From positions 4,402,001-4,466,000 of the forward strand of contig NZ_CP090366.1 in NCBI RefSeq assembly GCF_021432085.1: a DNA stretch of 64,000 bases, read 5' to 3'. The notes beneath the pieces are model-generated. The model was not told where the DNA came from. It did not search any database and was given only the letters and a program-made list of their open reading frames with translations. How positions within the stretch are numbered: the first letter of the stretch is position 1; each line of letters begins with the position of its first letter. The position numbers and the translations under genes were made by a program. The DNA is from Stutzerimonas kunmingensis. GTDB taxonomy: Bacteria; Pseudomonadota; Gammaproteobacteria; Pseudomonadales; Pseudomonadaceae. This document shows positions 53,469 through 63,296 of this stretch, in pieces.

Positions 53469-54452
53469 GTGAATCAATCAATCGAACGCCTGCTGGTGCT
53501 CTACACCGGCGGCACCATCGGCATGCAACAGAGCGCCGCCGGGTTGATGCCAGCCTCCGGCTTCGAAGCTCGCCTGCGGGCGCAGCAGGCGCTGGAAGCC
53601 GGGCCGCTGCCGAGCTGGACCTTCCGCGAACTGCAACCGCTGCTGGACAGCGCCAACATGCAGCCGACCCACTGGCTGCAGATGGCGTCCGCCGTCCGCG
53701 ATGCCGTGGCGCAGGGCGACTGCGATGCGGTGCTGCTGCTGCACGGCACCGACACTCTGGCCTACAGCGCCGCTGCGTTGTCCTTTCTGCTGCTGGATCT
53801 TGAGATCCCCGTGCTGCTCACCGGCGCCATGCTGCCGGCGGGAAGCCCGGGCAGCGATGCCTGGCCCAACCTGTTCGGCGCCATGCGCGCCCTGCAGGCC
53901 GGGCAGGTGCACGGCGTGCAACTGTTCTTCAACGGCGTGCTGCTGCACGGCGCGCGGGTCAGCAAACTGCGCAGCGACGCCTTCGACGCCTTTGCCGAGG
54001 CGCCGCGCAAGCGCCTCGCCGCAGCGGCCAGCGAACGTCCGCCGGCGCTGTTGCCGCAGCGACCGGCGCAGGTCGTGGTGCTGCCGTTGTACCCCGGCGT
54101 CGGCGCCGCGCAGGTCCGGGCACTGGTCGCCAGCGGCGCTCAGGCGCTGCTGCTCGAGTGCTATGGCAGCGGCACCGGCCCGGCGGACGACGTCCCGTTC
54201 ATCGAAGCGCTGCGCCACGCGCATCGACAGGGCGTGGTGCTGGCGGCGATCAGTCAGTGCCCGGGCGGCCATGTCGATTTCGACGTCTATGCCACCGGCA
54301 GCGGCTTGCGCGATGCCGGTCTGGTCTCCGGCGGCGGCATGACCCGTGAAGCAGCGCTGGGCAAGTTGTTCGCCCTGCTCGCCGCCGGGCTCGACCACGC
54401 CGAGGTGGAACACTGGTTCTGCCGCGACCTCTGCGGCGAAATGGCCGACTGA
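53469..54452 (+). CDS. Type I-like L-asparaginase
   Basis: This 327-residue protein starts at GTG 53469. The two catalytic threonine motifs are present: LYTGGTIGM near residue 12 and LLHGTDTLAYS near 95; SDAWPNLFGAM and LECYGSGTGPADD complete the active site. No signal peptide is seen, so it is a cytoplasmic enzyme of the AnsA kind, turning asparagine into aspartate and ammonia. In this window it complements aspA and the symporter genes. Confidence 0.88.
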   Translation: MNQSIERLLVLYTGGTIGMQQSAAGLMPASGFEARLRAQQALEAGPLPSWTFRELQPLLDSANMQPTHWLQMASAVRDAVAQGDCDAVLLLHGTDTLAYSAAALSFLLLDLEIPVLLTGAMLPAGSPGSDAWPNLFGAMRALQAGQVHGVQLFFNGVLLHGARVSKLRSDAFDAFAEAPRKRLAAAASERPPALLPQRPAQVVVLPLYPGVGAAQVRALVASGAQALLLECYGSGTGPADDVPFIEALRHAHRQGVVLAAISQCPGGHVDFDVYATGSGLRDAGLVSGGGMTREAALGKLFALLAAGLDHAEVEHWFCRDLCGEMAD

Positions 54453-54472
54453 AAACGACACCGGCAAAAATG

Positions 54473-54496
54473 CGCGCTGCCCCGCAGGGCAGCGCG
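54473..54496. repeat. Strong hairpin after the asparaginase gene
   Basis: CGCGCTGCCC (54473-54482) and GGGCAGCGCG (54487-54496) are perfect 10-bp arms with a CGCA loop. There is no T-tract on the + strand; on the - strand the stem is followed by CATTTTT. It could stabilise the asparaginase mRNA 3' end or stop antisense transcription. Confidence 0.55.
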
Positions 54497-54573
54497 GCCG
54501 GCTGGCGATGTACCTGCAGCACCGCTACCCTTGCTCACGCCAACAACAAGAAAAGCGTCAAGGAGCCGATGCC

Positions 54574-55383
54574 ATGGCCAGATCCCGAACTGCCGGGGCG
54601 CTGTTCGCCCTGCTCATCAGCGCTGCATGCGCCGCCCAGGCCGAACTGCCTGCCAACTATCAGATCACCCTGCAAACCGACAGCTTCCCGCCATTCAACA
54701 TGGGCCCCAACAGCAAGGGCTTCGCCCGCGGCGACGATGTGCAGGGCATCGATGCCGATACCGTGCGCGACATCTTTCGCCGCGCCGGCATCGCCTACAA
54801 CCTGACCCTGCGCGGCCCCTGGAACCGGCTCTACGAGCAGACCCGGCAGCAGCCCGCCCACGGCCTTTTCTCGGTGGCGCGCACGCCGCAGAACGCCGGA
54901 CAGTTCAAGTGGGTCGGGCCGCTGGCCCATCACGCCAGCGTGCTGCTGGCGCCGGCCGACAGTGGCCTGAAGTTCGACAGCCTGGAGCAGGCGCTGGGCT
55001 ACCAGATCGGCGGCCACGCCAACGGCGGCGTCAGCCTGTTCCTGGAAAGCCAGGGCATCGCCACCAGCAACAGCCTCAACGACGCCGAAAACCTGCGCAA
55101 ACTGCTGACCGGGCGCATCGACCTGTGGGCGGTGGCCGACCCGGTGTGGCGTCATTACGCGCGGCTGCAGGGCGTCGACGAGAGCCAGCTGCGCATCGCG
55201 CTGAGCTATCGCAGCGAACCGCTGTATCTGGCACTGAGCCCTGATACGCCGGACGAAGTGATCGATCGTCTGCAGAAGGCGCTCGAGGAAGTGATCGCCG
55301 AAGGCTACGCCGGCTGCAGCAAGACCCCTGACCTGTGCTACCTGATTCAGGAGCGCGGCACGACGCTGGCCGGTGGTCGCTGA
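54574..55383 (+). CDS. Periplasmic solute-binding protein (amino-acid type)
   Basis: This 269-residue protein starts at ATG 54574 after AAGGAG. A signal peptide ends around AACAAQAELPAN. The mature part is a small type II binding protein: TLQTDSFPPFNMGPNSKGFA, DDVQGIDADTVRDIFRRAGI, LSVARTPQNAGQFKWVGPL-like segment, and YAGCSKTPDLCYLIQERG at the end with two cysteines. No permease or ATPase gene is next to it, so it may serve as an orphan receptor. Confidence 0.85.
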   Translation: MARSRTAGALFALLISAACAAQAELPANYQITLQTDSFPPFNMGPNSKGFARGDDVQGIDADTVRDIFRRAGIAYNLTLRGPWNRLYEQTRQQPAHGLFSVARTPQNAGQFKWVGPLAHHASVLLAPADSGLKFDSLEQALGYQIGGHANGGVSLFLESQGIATSNSLNDAENLRKLLTGRIDLWAVADPVWRHYARLQGVDESQLRIALSYRSEPLYLALSPDTPDEVIDRLQKALEEVIAEGYAGCSKTPDLCYLIQERGTTLAGGR

Positions 55384-55424
55384 CCCCGCGCCTCGTCAGC
55401 AGACCGAAACCGCCCGGAAGCGCT

Positions 55425-56123
55425 TCAGCTCACCTGGTAGCGCGCCCGCGGCGTGGCCATCGGCAGCGGGCCGTCGCCGACCAGGCGGAACTCGCCCTTC
55501 TCGGCATCGTAGGCGCGGATTTCGCTGGTCCCTATGTTGTACACCCAGCCGTGGATGAACAGTTGACCGCTGGCCAGCCGCGCTGCCACCGAGGGATGCG
55601 TGCGCAGGTGGTCGAGCTGCGCCACCACGTTCTCCTCGGTAAGGATGCCAAGGGTGTTGTGGTCGGCGCAGCCACAGTTCTGCTCGACGACGATCTTCGC
55701 CACCTCGGCATGCCGCAGCCAGCCCTTTACCGTCGGCATGCGTTCCAGCTGAGCCGGGTTGAGCACCGCCTTCATCGCGCCGCAGTCGGAGTGGCCGCAG
55801 ACGATGATGTGCTGCACGCCGAGCGCCATCACGGCGAACTCAATGGCGGTCGACACGCCACCGTTCATCTGCCCGTAGGGCGGCACCACGTTGCCGACGT
55901 TGCGGGTGACGAACAGGTCGCCGGGCGAACTCTGGGTGATCAGCTCGGGGATGATCCGCGAGTCGGCGCAGGTGATGAACATCGCCCGTGGCGTCTGCTC
56001 GTAGGCGAGCTTCTCGAACAGCTCGCGCTGCTCGGGATAGACCTCTTCGCGGAAGCGCTTGACGCCCGAGACGATGTGTTCGAGGGCCTCCTGGGCGGTT
56101 TCGCTCTTCTTGCCGTCATTCAT
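55425..56123 (-). CDS. Beta-class carbonic anhydrase
   Basis: This 232-residue enzyme carries the beta-class zinc and active-site residues: Cys52, Asp54 and Arg56 in MFITCADSRIIPEL, and His111 and Cys114 in VCGHSDCGAMKAVL. It interconverts CO2 and bicarbonate in the cytoplasm. The long N-terminal helix (EHIVSGVKRFREEVYPEQRE) is typical of plant-type members. The glutaminase, PII-like, SbtA and pyruvate carboxylase genes lie upstream in the same direction, suggesting a bicarbonate theme. Confidence 0.93.
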   Translation of the reverse strand: MNDGKKSETAQEALEHIVSGVKRFREEVYPEQRELFEKLAYEQTPRAMFITCADSRIIPELITQSSPGDLFVTRNVGNVVPPYGQMNGGVSTAIEFAVMALGVQHIIVCGHSDCGAMKAVLNPAQLERMPTVKGWLRHAEVAKIVVEQNCGCADHNTLGILTEENVVAQLDHLRTHPSVAARLASGQLFIHGWVYNIGTSEIRAYDAEKGEFRLVGDGPLPMATPRARYQVS

Positions 56124-56175
56124 GCTTGGTTCTCTCCAGAGGAATTCGAAGGGTAGGCGCCGCCGCGACGGCGCG

Positions 56176-57084
56176 TCAGAAGATGGACCAGCCGATACGC
56201 TGCGACAGCGCTTCGAGGGCGGCCATGCCGATCAGCGAATTGCCCGCGGCGTTGAGCTCCGGCGACCAGACGCAGACGGTGAAGCGGCCCGGCACCACCG
56301 CGACGATGCCGCCGCCCACCCCGCTCTTGCCGGGCAGGCCGACGCGATAGGCGAAGTTGCCCGCCTCGTCGTACAGCCCGCTGGTGGCCATGATCGCGTT
56401 GACCTGCTTGGTCTGGCGCGGCGCCAGCACCGTCTCGCCGCTTTGCGGACAGGCACCATCGCGGGCGAGAAAGGCGAACGCGCGGGCCAGGTCGACGCAG
56501 TTCATGCGCAGCGCACAGTGATGAAAATAGCTGCGTAATACCGCTTCGACATCGTTGTGGAAGTTGCCGAAGGCCTGCATCAGGTAAGCCATGGCCGCAT
56601 TGCGCGCGCGGTGCTGATATTCGGATTCGGCGACGCGGGTGTCGGAGACGATCTGCCGGTTGCCGGACAGGTGCCGGACGAAATCACGCATCGACAGCTC
56701 CGGGGTGGCGAAGCGCGACTGGTTGACGTCGCAGATTACCAGCGCCCCGGCGTTGATGAACGGGTTGCGCGGGCGGCCGCGTTCGAACTCGAGCTGCACC
56801 AGTGAATTGAACGGCTGCCCCGAAGGCTCGTGGCCTAGCCGCTCCCATAACGACTCACCGCGATGGGCGATGGCCTGCACCAGGCTGAACACTTTCGAAA
56901 TGCTCTGGATCGAGAACGGCGTCTGCGCGTCGCCGGCTTCGAAAATCTCGCCCTCGGCACTGCACACGGCAATACCCAACTGGTTGGGCGGCACGTCGGC
57001 CAGCGCCGGGATGTAACTGGCCACGCGACCTTGCCCGAGCAGCGGGCGTACATCGTCGAGAATTTCCTGCAGCAGGGCGTGCAT
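56176..57084 (-). CDS. glsA: Glutaminase
   Basis: About 302 residues from ATG 57084 ([14 protein letters not shown]); ATG 57096 adds four residues and is equally well placed. The serine-dependent beta-lactamase-like glutaminase motifs are present: [20 protein letters not shown] near residue 58 with the catalytic Ser and Lys, [14 protein letters not shown], and [20 protein letters not shown] near 250. It releases ammonia and glutamate from glutamine. It lies between the carbonic anhydrase and PII-like genes. Confidence 0.92.
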   Translation of the reverse strand: MHALLQEILDDVRPLLGQGRVASYIPALADVPPNQLGIAVCSAEGEIFEAGDAQTPFSIQSISKVFSLVQAIAHRGESLWERLGHEPSGQPFNSLVQLEFERGRPRNPFINAGALVICDVNQSRFATPELSMRDFVRHLSGNRQIVSDTRVAESEYQHRARNAAMAYLMQAFGNFHNDVEAVLRSYFHHCALRMNCVDLARAFAFLARDGACPQSGETVLAPRQTKQVNAIMATSGLYDEAGNFAYRVGLPGKSGVGGGIVAVVPGRFTVCVWSPELNAAGNSLIGMAALEALSQRIGWSIF

Positions 57085-57150
57085 CGAAGGCTCCATCGGT
57101 CCTGAGTCCAGGGTGGACGCCCGCCGGCCGAGGGGCATCACAGCGCGCGG

Positions 57151-57453
57151 TCAGAACTTCTCGGGCCGCAGCACTTCCACCTCGGCCAAGTAGCAAACCA
57201 TGGCGAAGTTCTCGTAGTAGCGCGCCTGCAGGTGCTCGGCGATACGCTCGGCGATCTCGCGGCTGCAGATCACCTCCAGGCGGATATTGCCGTCGGTATC
57301 CCAGCCGGCGCTGCGCACCCCGCGGCTGCCGCTGCCACGGGCGTCCGACAGGGTCCAGCCCGGAGCGCCCAGGTTTTTCAGGTCGGCTTCCAGCTTGTGT
57401 TCCAGCGCTGCCTCGCAGATCACGGTCAGCAGCGTACGATTGTGCGCGTTCAT
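57151..57453 (-). CDS. PII-like protein, probable SbtB-type partner of SbtA
   Basis: This 100-residue protein ends at 57151; its ATG at 57453 is two bases from the sbtA stop. It has a ferredoxin-like PII pattern: TLLTVICEAALEHKLEADLK, a flexible T-loop-like DARGSGSRGVRSAGWDTDGN, then IRLEVICSREIAERIAEHLQ and YYENFAMVCYLAEVEVLRPE. In cyanobacteria SbtB binds SbtA and adenyl nucleotides and shuts the transporter. The C-terminal CGPEGC redox loop of cyanobacterial SbtB is absent here. The name by context is confident; ligand binding is inferred. Confidence 0.78.
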   Translation of the reverse strand: MNAHNRTLLTVICEAALEHKLEADLKNLGAPGWTLSDARGSGSRGVRSAGWDTDGNIRLEVICSREIAERIAEHLQARYYENFAMVCYLAEVEVLRPEKF

Positions 57454-57454
57454 C

Positions 57455-58396
57455 TCAGAACCCCCAGGCGATCAGCCGCTCGGCCAGGGCCAGGTAGAGC
57501 GGAATGCCGATCAGGATGTTGAACGGAAAGGTGATGCCCAGCGACGCGGTCAGCGACAGCGACGGATTGGCTTCCGGTACCGCCAGACGCATCGCCGCCG
57601 GCACCGCGATGTACGAGGCACTCGCCGCCAGCGTGGCGAGCATTGCCGTACCGCCCAGCGACAGGCCCATGAAGCGCGCCAGCAGGGCGCCGATCAGCGC
57701 ACCGATCAGCGGCATCAGCAGCGCAAAGGCAGCGAGCTTGAAGCCGTAGCGCTTGAGCGAGCCGAGCTGGCCGGAGGCGATCAGGCCCATCTCCAGCAGG
57801 AAGAACGCCAGCACCGGTTTGAACATGCTGGTGTACAGCGGTTCGAGCGGTTTGATCGCCTCTTTGCCGGCGATCGCACCGATCAGCAGGCCACCAAGCA
57901 GCAGCATGATGCTCTTGCCAAGGAAGATCTCGCGGCCCAGTTCCTTCCAGTCGGTATCGCGCGACACGCCCTTGGCCAGCAGAATGCCGACCAGGATCGC
58001 CGGAATCTCGAGGATCGCCACGAACAGCGGCATGTAGCTTTCGAAGAAGATTTCCCGCGCCGCCAGATAGGCCACCACGACGGCGAAGGTACCAGCGCTC
58101 ACCGAACCGTAGTGCGCCGCCACCGCCGCCGCGTTGACCCGGTCGAAACGCAGGCCACGCAGCAGGATGAAGGCCAGGATCGGCAGCAACACGCCCAGCC
58201 CCAGCACCAGCAGCGACTGCCCCAGAAGCGCCGCACTGGCCTGTTCGGCCAGTTCCACACCACCGTGCAGACCGATCGCCAGCAGCAGGATGATCGACAG
58301 CGTCTCGTAGAGCGCCGGCGGCAGCTTCAACTCGCTCTTCACCAGGCCCGCAAACAGGCCGAACACGAAGAACAGCACTACTGGGTCGATACCCAT
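57455..58396 (-). CDS. sbtA: Sodium-dependent bicarbonate permease SbtA
   Basis: This 313-residue protein is hydrophobic throughout, with about ten helices, and fits the SbtA family: VLFFVFGLFAGLVKSELKLP at the N-terminus, LLAIGLHGGVELAEQ, AAHYGSVSAGTFAVVVAYLA near residue 95, AFFLLEMGLIASGQLGSLKR and ASASYIAVPAAMRLAVPEAN near 265. The repeated S-rich crossover segments hold sodium and bicarbonate in the cyanobacterial protein. It should bring bicarbonate into the cell for the carboxylases encoded next to it. Confidence 0.88.
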   Translation of the reverse strand: MGIDPVVLFFVFGLFAGLVKSELKLPPALYETLSIILLLAIGLHGGVELAEQASAALLGQSLLVLGLGVLLPILAFILLRGLRFDRVNAAAVAAHYGSVSAGTFAVVVAYLAAREIFFESYMPLFVAILEIPAILVGILLAKGVSRDTDWKELGREIFLGKSIMLLLGGLLIGAIAGKEAIKPLEPLYTSMFKPVLAFFLLEMGLIASGQLGSLKRYGFKLAAFALLMPLIGALIGALLARFMGLSLGGTAMLATLAASASYIAVPAAMRLAVPEANPSLSLTASLGITFPFNILIGIPLYLALAERLIAWGF

Positions 58397-58444
58397 CTAC
58401 AGTCTCCACAGCTTGGACAATGGACCGATCCCTGGCAGACATTG

Positions 58445-58474
58445 GCTCGAAAAAAAGGAGCCACAAGGGCTCCC
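58445..58474 (-). terminator. Terminator of the pyruvate carboxylase operon
   Basis: GGAGCC (58457-58462) and GGCTCC (58468-58473) form a stem around ACAAG. On the - strand it is followed by a run of seven T, a standard rho-independent terminator about 120 bases after the pycB stop. It separates the pycAB transcript from sbtA. Confidence 0.8.
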
Positions 58475-58595
58475 AAAGGGGACACACTGCCCGCGCCGTC
58501 CGTTCCGCTGGCTGCCGCGCATGCTTGCGCAGCGCGGCCAAAACAGTCGAAACGACGCTGGCGTGACGTGATCAGACCGCCACGCCACCCTTCAC

Positions 58596-60413
58596 TCAGC
58601 CCTCGATCTCTATCAAGACATCGCCTGGGTTCACCCGGTCACCTTTGGCGACATGCACGGCCTTGACCGTTCCGCTCATGGGCGCCTGAATCTCGGTTTC
58701 CATCTTCATAGCTTCGCTGATCAGCACGGCCTGGCCGGCCTTGACCACGTCGCCTTCCTTGACCAGCACGTCGACCACGTTGCCCGGCATGCTGGTGCTG
58801 ACGTCGCCCGGACCGCTGGCCTGCGTGCGCTGACCGCCGCCGCTGCCACCGACGAAGTTGTTCAATGGCTCGAACACCACCTCTTCCGGCATGCCGTCGA
58901 TGGAAAGGAAGAAGTGCCGCTTGCCTTCGCCCTTGACGCCGACACCGGTGATATCCACGCGGTAGGTTTCGCCATGCACGTCGATGACGAACTCGGTCGG
59001 CACGCCCTGCCCGCCTGCAGCGGTCGCGGTGCTGCCGTCAGGGATCGGCAGCAGTGTTTCCGGTACCAGCGTACCGGCCTCACGCTCCTCGAGGAACTTG
59101 CGGCCGATGTCGGGAAACATGGCGTAGGTCAGCACGTCTTCTTCGGATTTGGCCAGCGCACCGACTTCCTGGCGCAGCTTGTCCAGCTCCGGCTTGATCA
59201 GGTCGGCCGGGCGCACGTCGATGATCTCTTCACCGCCAATGGCCTGGCGCTGCAGCTTGGCGTCGATGGTGCCCGGCGCCTTGCCGTAGCGGCCCTGCAG
59301 GTAGAGCTTCACCTCGTTGGTAATGGTCTTGTAGCGTTCGCCGGCGAGTACATTGAAGAACGCCTGGGTGCCGACGATCTGCGAGGTCGGGGTTACCAGC
59401 GGCGGGTAGCCGAGGTCCTTGCGCACGCGAGGGATCTCGGCCAGTACTTCATCCATGCGGTTGAGCGCGCCCTGCTCCTTCAGCTGGTTGGCCAGGTTGG
59501 AAATCATCCCGCCCGGCACCTGGTTGACCTGCACGCGGGTGTCGACGCCGGTGAATTCGCTTTCGAACTGGTGGTACTTCTTGCGCACCGCGTAGAAGTA
59601 CAGGCCGATCTCCTGCAGCAGCTCCAGATCGAGACCGGTGTCGTAAGGCGTGCCACGCAACGCGGCAACCATGGATTCGGTGCCGGGATGACTGGTGCCC
59701 CAGGCCATGGAGGAAATGGCGGTGTCGATGTGGTCGGCGCCGTTCTCGATGGCTTTCAACTGGCACATGCTGGCGACGCCAGCCGTGTCGTGGGAGTGAA
59801 TGAACACCGGCAGGTCGATCTCGGCCTTCAGCGCGCGCACCAGCTCGCCGGTGGCGAACGGCGTGAGCAGGCCGGCCATGTCCTTGATGGCGATGGAGTC
59901 GACGCCCATGTCGCGCATCGCCCGACCCTGCTCGACGAACAACTCAACGGTATGCACCGGGCTGGTGGTATAGGCGATGGTGCCCTGGGCGTGCTTGCCG
60001 GTCTTCTTCACGGCCTTGATCGCGGTTTCCAGGTTTCGCACGTCGTTCATCGCGTCGAAGATGCGGAACACGTCGATGCCGTTCTGCGCCGCCTTGGCGC
60101 AGAACGCATCGACCACATCATCGCTGTAATGGCGGTAGCCGAGCAGGTTCTGCCCGCGCAACAGCATCTGCAGGCGGGTGTTGGGCAGCGCGGCCTTGAG
60201 CTGGCGCAGGCGCTCCCAGGGGTCTTCCTTGAGGAAGCGTACACAGGCGTCGAACGTGGCGCCGCCCCAGACTTCCAGCGACCAGTAGCCGACACGATCG
60301 AGCTTTTCGCAGATCGGCAGCATGTCTTCAGTGCGCATGCGGGTGGCCAGCAGCGACTGATGGGCGTCACGCAGGATGGTGTCGGTAACGGTGATTTTCT
60401 TCTGAGCAGTCAT
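58596..60413 (-). CDS. pycB: Pyruvate carboxylase subunit B (carboxyltransferase plus biotin carrier)
   Basis: This 605-residue protein is the OadA/PycB type. Residues about 8-290 form the carboxyltransferase TIM barrel (ITVTDTILRDAHQSLLATRM, LRGQNLLGYRHYSDDVV, DSIAIKDMAGLLTPF, FIHSHDTAGVASM with the metal ligands). A PYC_OADA domain follows (PGGMISNLANQLKEQGALNR). The C-terminal biotinyl domain carries the biotin Lys570 in SEAMKMETE after a glycine linker. Paired with the biotin carboxylase gene and without membrane beta and gamma subunits, it should act as pyruvate carboxylase. Its ATG lies ten bases after the pycA stop. Confidence 0.93.
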   Translation of the reverse strand: MTAQKKITVTDTILRDAHQSLLATRMRTEDMLPICEKLDRVGYWSLEVWGGATFDACVRFLKEDPWERLRQLKAALPNTRLQMLLRGQNLLGYRHYSDDVVDAFCAKAAQNGIDVFRIFDAMNDVRNLETAIKAVKKTGKHAQGTIAYTTSPVHTVELFVEQGRAMRDMGVDSIAIKDMAGLLTPFATGELVRALKAEIDLPVFIHSHDTAGVASMCQLKAIENGADHIDTAISSMAWGTSHPGTESMVAALRGTPYDTGLDLELLQEIGLYFYAVRKKYHQFESEFTGVDTRVQVNQVPGGMISNLANQLKEQGALNRMDEVLAEIPRVRKDLGYPPLVTPTSQIVGTQAFFNVLAGERYKTITNEVKLYLQGRYGKAPGTIDAKLQRQAIGGEEIIDVRPADLIKPELDKLRQEVGALAKSEEDVLTYAMFPDIGRKFLEEREAGTLVPETLLPIPDGSTATAAGGQGVPTEFVIDVHGETYRVDITGVGVKGEGKRHFFLSIDGMPEEVVFEPLNNFVGGSGGGQRTQASGPGDVSTSMPGNVVDVLVKEGDVVKAGQAVLISEAMKMETEIQAPMSGTVKAVHVAKGDRVNPGDVLIEIEG

Positions 60414-60423
60414 GGTTCGTTCC

Positions 60424-61839
<1,416 letters not shown>

Positions 61840-61967
61840 GCTGTCTTCCCTCGGATCGTTGAGCAGGGGACCCGCGTGCGGGTCATGATCACTCGCATTT
61901 GCAACGAGCCGTTTCACCCTACGCCCGCTGGGGGGATTACTGAAAATGAATAATTGTTTGCTTGAGA

Positions 61968-61983
61968 ATAAGTAATTACTTAT
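61968..61983. promoter_or_regulatory. Palindrome in the pycA/LysR divergent promoter region
   Basis: ATAAGTAATTACTTAT is a perfect 16-bp palindrome in an AT-rich stretch (61940-61990) between divergent genes. Symmetric AT-rich sites of the T-N11-A type are common LysR targets. It lies about 95 bases from the LysR start and 129 from pycA. Binding by the neighbouring LysR protein is inferred. Confidence 0.55.
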
Positions 61984-62078
61984 AGATACACCCTGAGCAC
62001 CATTAATCTGGCCGAACGGTCAGCGCCGCTGGCAGCGGTGCAACGGGGTTGCGCTTCAATAATATTGCGGAGAACGTG

Positions 62079-63038
62079 ATGCGAAAATCGTTGATGCGCA
62101 TGACATTGCGCCAGCTTCAGGTATTTCGCGCAGTGTGCGAAACGCGCTCGTATAGCCGTGCGGCGGAGGAAATGGCACTGACCCAGCCCGCCGTCAGTTT
62201 GCAGATTCGGCAGCTCGAGGAACTGGTCGGTCAACCGCTTTTCGAGTACCTCGGCAAGAAGCTCTACCTGACCGATGCGGCCGAAGCGCTACAGCGCGCC
62301 AGTACCGACATCTTCGGTCGCCTGGACAGCCTCGACATGCAGCTCTCGGATCTGCAGGGCTCGTTGCAGGGCCAGCTCAACCTGGCGGTTGAATCCAGCG
62401 CCAAGTACGTCACGCCGCACCTGTTCGCCGCCTTCAAGCGCCTGCACCCGGAGGTCAGCCTGCAACTGGCGGTGGTCAACCATGCCCAGGCGGTCAAGCG
62501 CCTGTCGGTGAGCCGTGACGACCTGCTGATCATGTCTCAGGTGCCTACCGACATGGACCTGGAGTTCATGCCCTTCCTGAACAACCCGATTATCGCCGTG
62601 GCGCCACCCGAGCATCCGCTGTGCAACGCCGCCACGCTGTCCCTGCAGGACCTCACGGACTATCCCCTGCTGGTGCGGGAGCCAGGCTCGGGCACGCGAC
62701 GGGCCGGCGAGGACTACCTGCGCCAGAAGCGCGCGCATTTCGCCCAGACCATCCAGGTCGCCTCGCTGGATGCGCTGCGCGAATGCGTGGTGGCCGGGCT
62801 CGGCCTGGCACTGCTGCCGCGCCATGCGGTGCATCTGGAGCTGGCCAACGGGCTGCTACGCGAGCTGCCGGTCGAGGAATTGCCGCTGTATCGCAGCTGG
62901 TGCGTGGTGCATTCGCGCGGCAAGCGCCTGAGTCCGGTGGCCCAGGCGTTCTTCGCCTTCCTCCGTGAAGAGCGCGCGCAGATCAGTGCGCTGGCGGAGC
63001 GCTTCGCCGGCTCGCCGACGACGAGCGCAGCGAGCTGA
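62079..63038 (+). CDS. LysR-type regulator next to pyruvate carboxylase (PycR-like)
   Basis: This 319-residue protein starts at ATG 62079 (MRKSLMRMTLRQ), with CGGAGA upstream; ATG 62094 is an alternative. The helix-turn-helix is at about residues 8-65 (LRQLQVFRAVCETRSYSRAA, EEMALTQPAVSLQIRQLEEL). The effector domain includes NLAVESSAKYVTPHLFAAFK and VAGLGLALLPRHAVHLELAN. In Pseudomonas a LysR gene in the same divergent place controls pycA, which is why PycR is suggested. Confidence 0.9.
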   Translation: MRKSLMRMTLRQLQVFRAVCETRSYSRAAEEMALTQPAVSLQIRQLEELVGQPLFEYLGKKLYLTDAAEALQRASTDIFGRLDSLDMQLSDLQGSLQGQLNLAVESSAKYVTPHLFAAFKRLHPEVSLQLAVVNHAQAVKRLSVSRDDLLIMSQVPTDMDLEFMPFLNNPIIAVAPPEHPLCNAATLSLQDLTDYPLLVREPGSGTRRAGEDYLRQKRAHFAQTIQVASLDALRECVVAGLGLALLPRHAVHLELANGLLRELPVEELPLYRSWCVVHSRGKRLSPVAQAFFAFLREERAQISALAERFAGSPTTSAAS

Positions 63039-63195
63039 TCACCAGCGCATCGGCGTAGTCGTTCAGCTCGGCATGCAGCTGACGCTGCTCGGTATAGCTT
63101 TCGATGGCGCGGCGAAAACGCATGCGCCGCTCATCCTGCTGTTTGCGACGGGACTTGCTGTCGAGCTGGCTGCTGTCGTCGGTGTGCCGGAGCAT
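62983..63195 (-). CDS. PA3496-family small protein
   Basis: This 70-residue protein starts at ATG 63195 with GGGAGA upstream. The core KSRRKQQDERRMRFRRAIES, then YTEQRQLHAELNDY, matches the small highly charged PA3496 family, described as a putative envelope-integrity protein. The C-terminal 20 residues are Ser/Arg-rich and are encoded by bases that also encode the LysR C-terminus; the two genes overlap by 56 bases tail to tail. Confidence 0.65.
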   Translation of the reverse strand: MLRHTDDSSQLDSKSRRKQQDERRMRFRRAIESYTEQRQLHAELNDYADALVISSLRSSSASRRSAPPAH

Positions 63196-63296
63196 GAGGC
63201 GATCTCCCAGAACAGGTAAGGAGAGATCAGCATCGACGTCATGGATGACAACCTGAAGTCAGGGCGATTACGCGACCGTGAAGGTGCAGCGGCGCC

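Noticed and set aside
57287..58666. A 459-codon open frame on the + strand opposite sbtA and the PII-like gene
   Set aside because: It is antisense to two well-supported genes, is rich in Gln/Arg/His as typical of GC-rich shadow frames, and has no ribosome-binding site.
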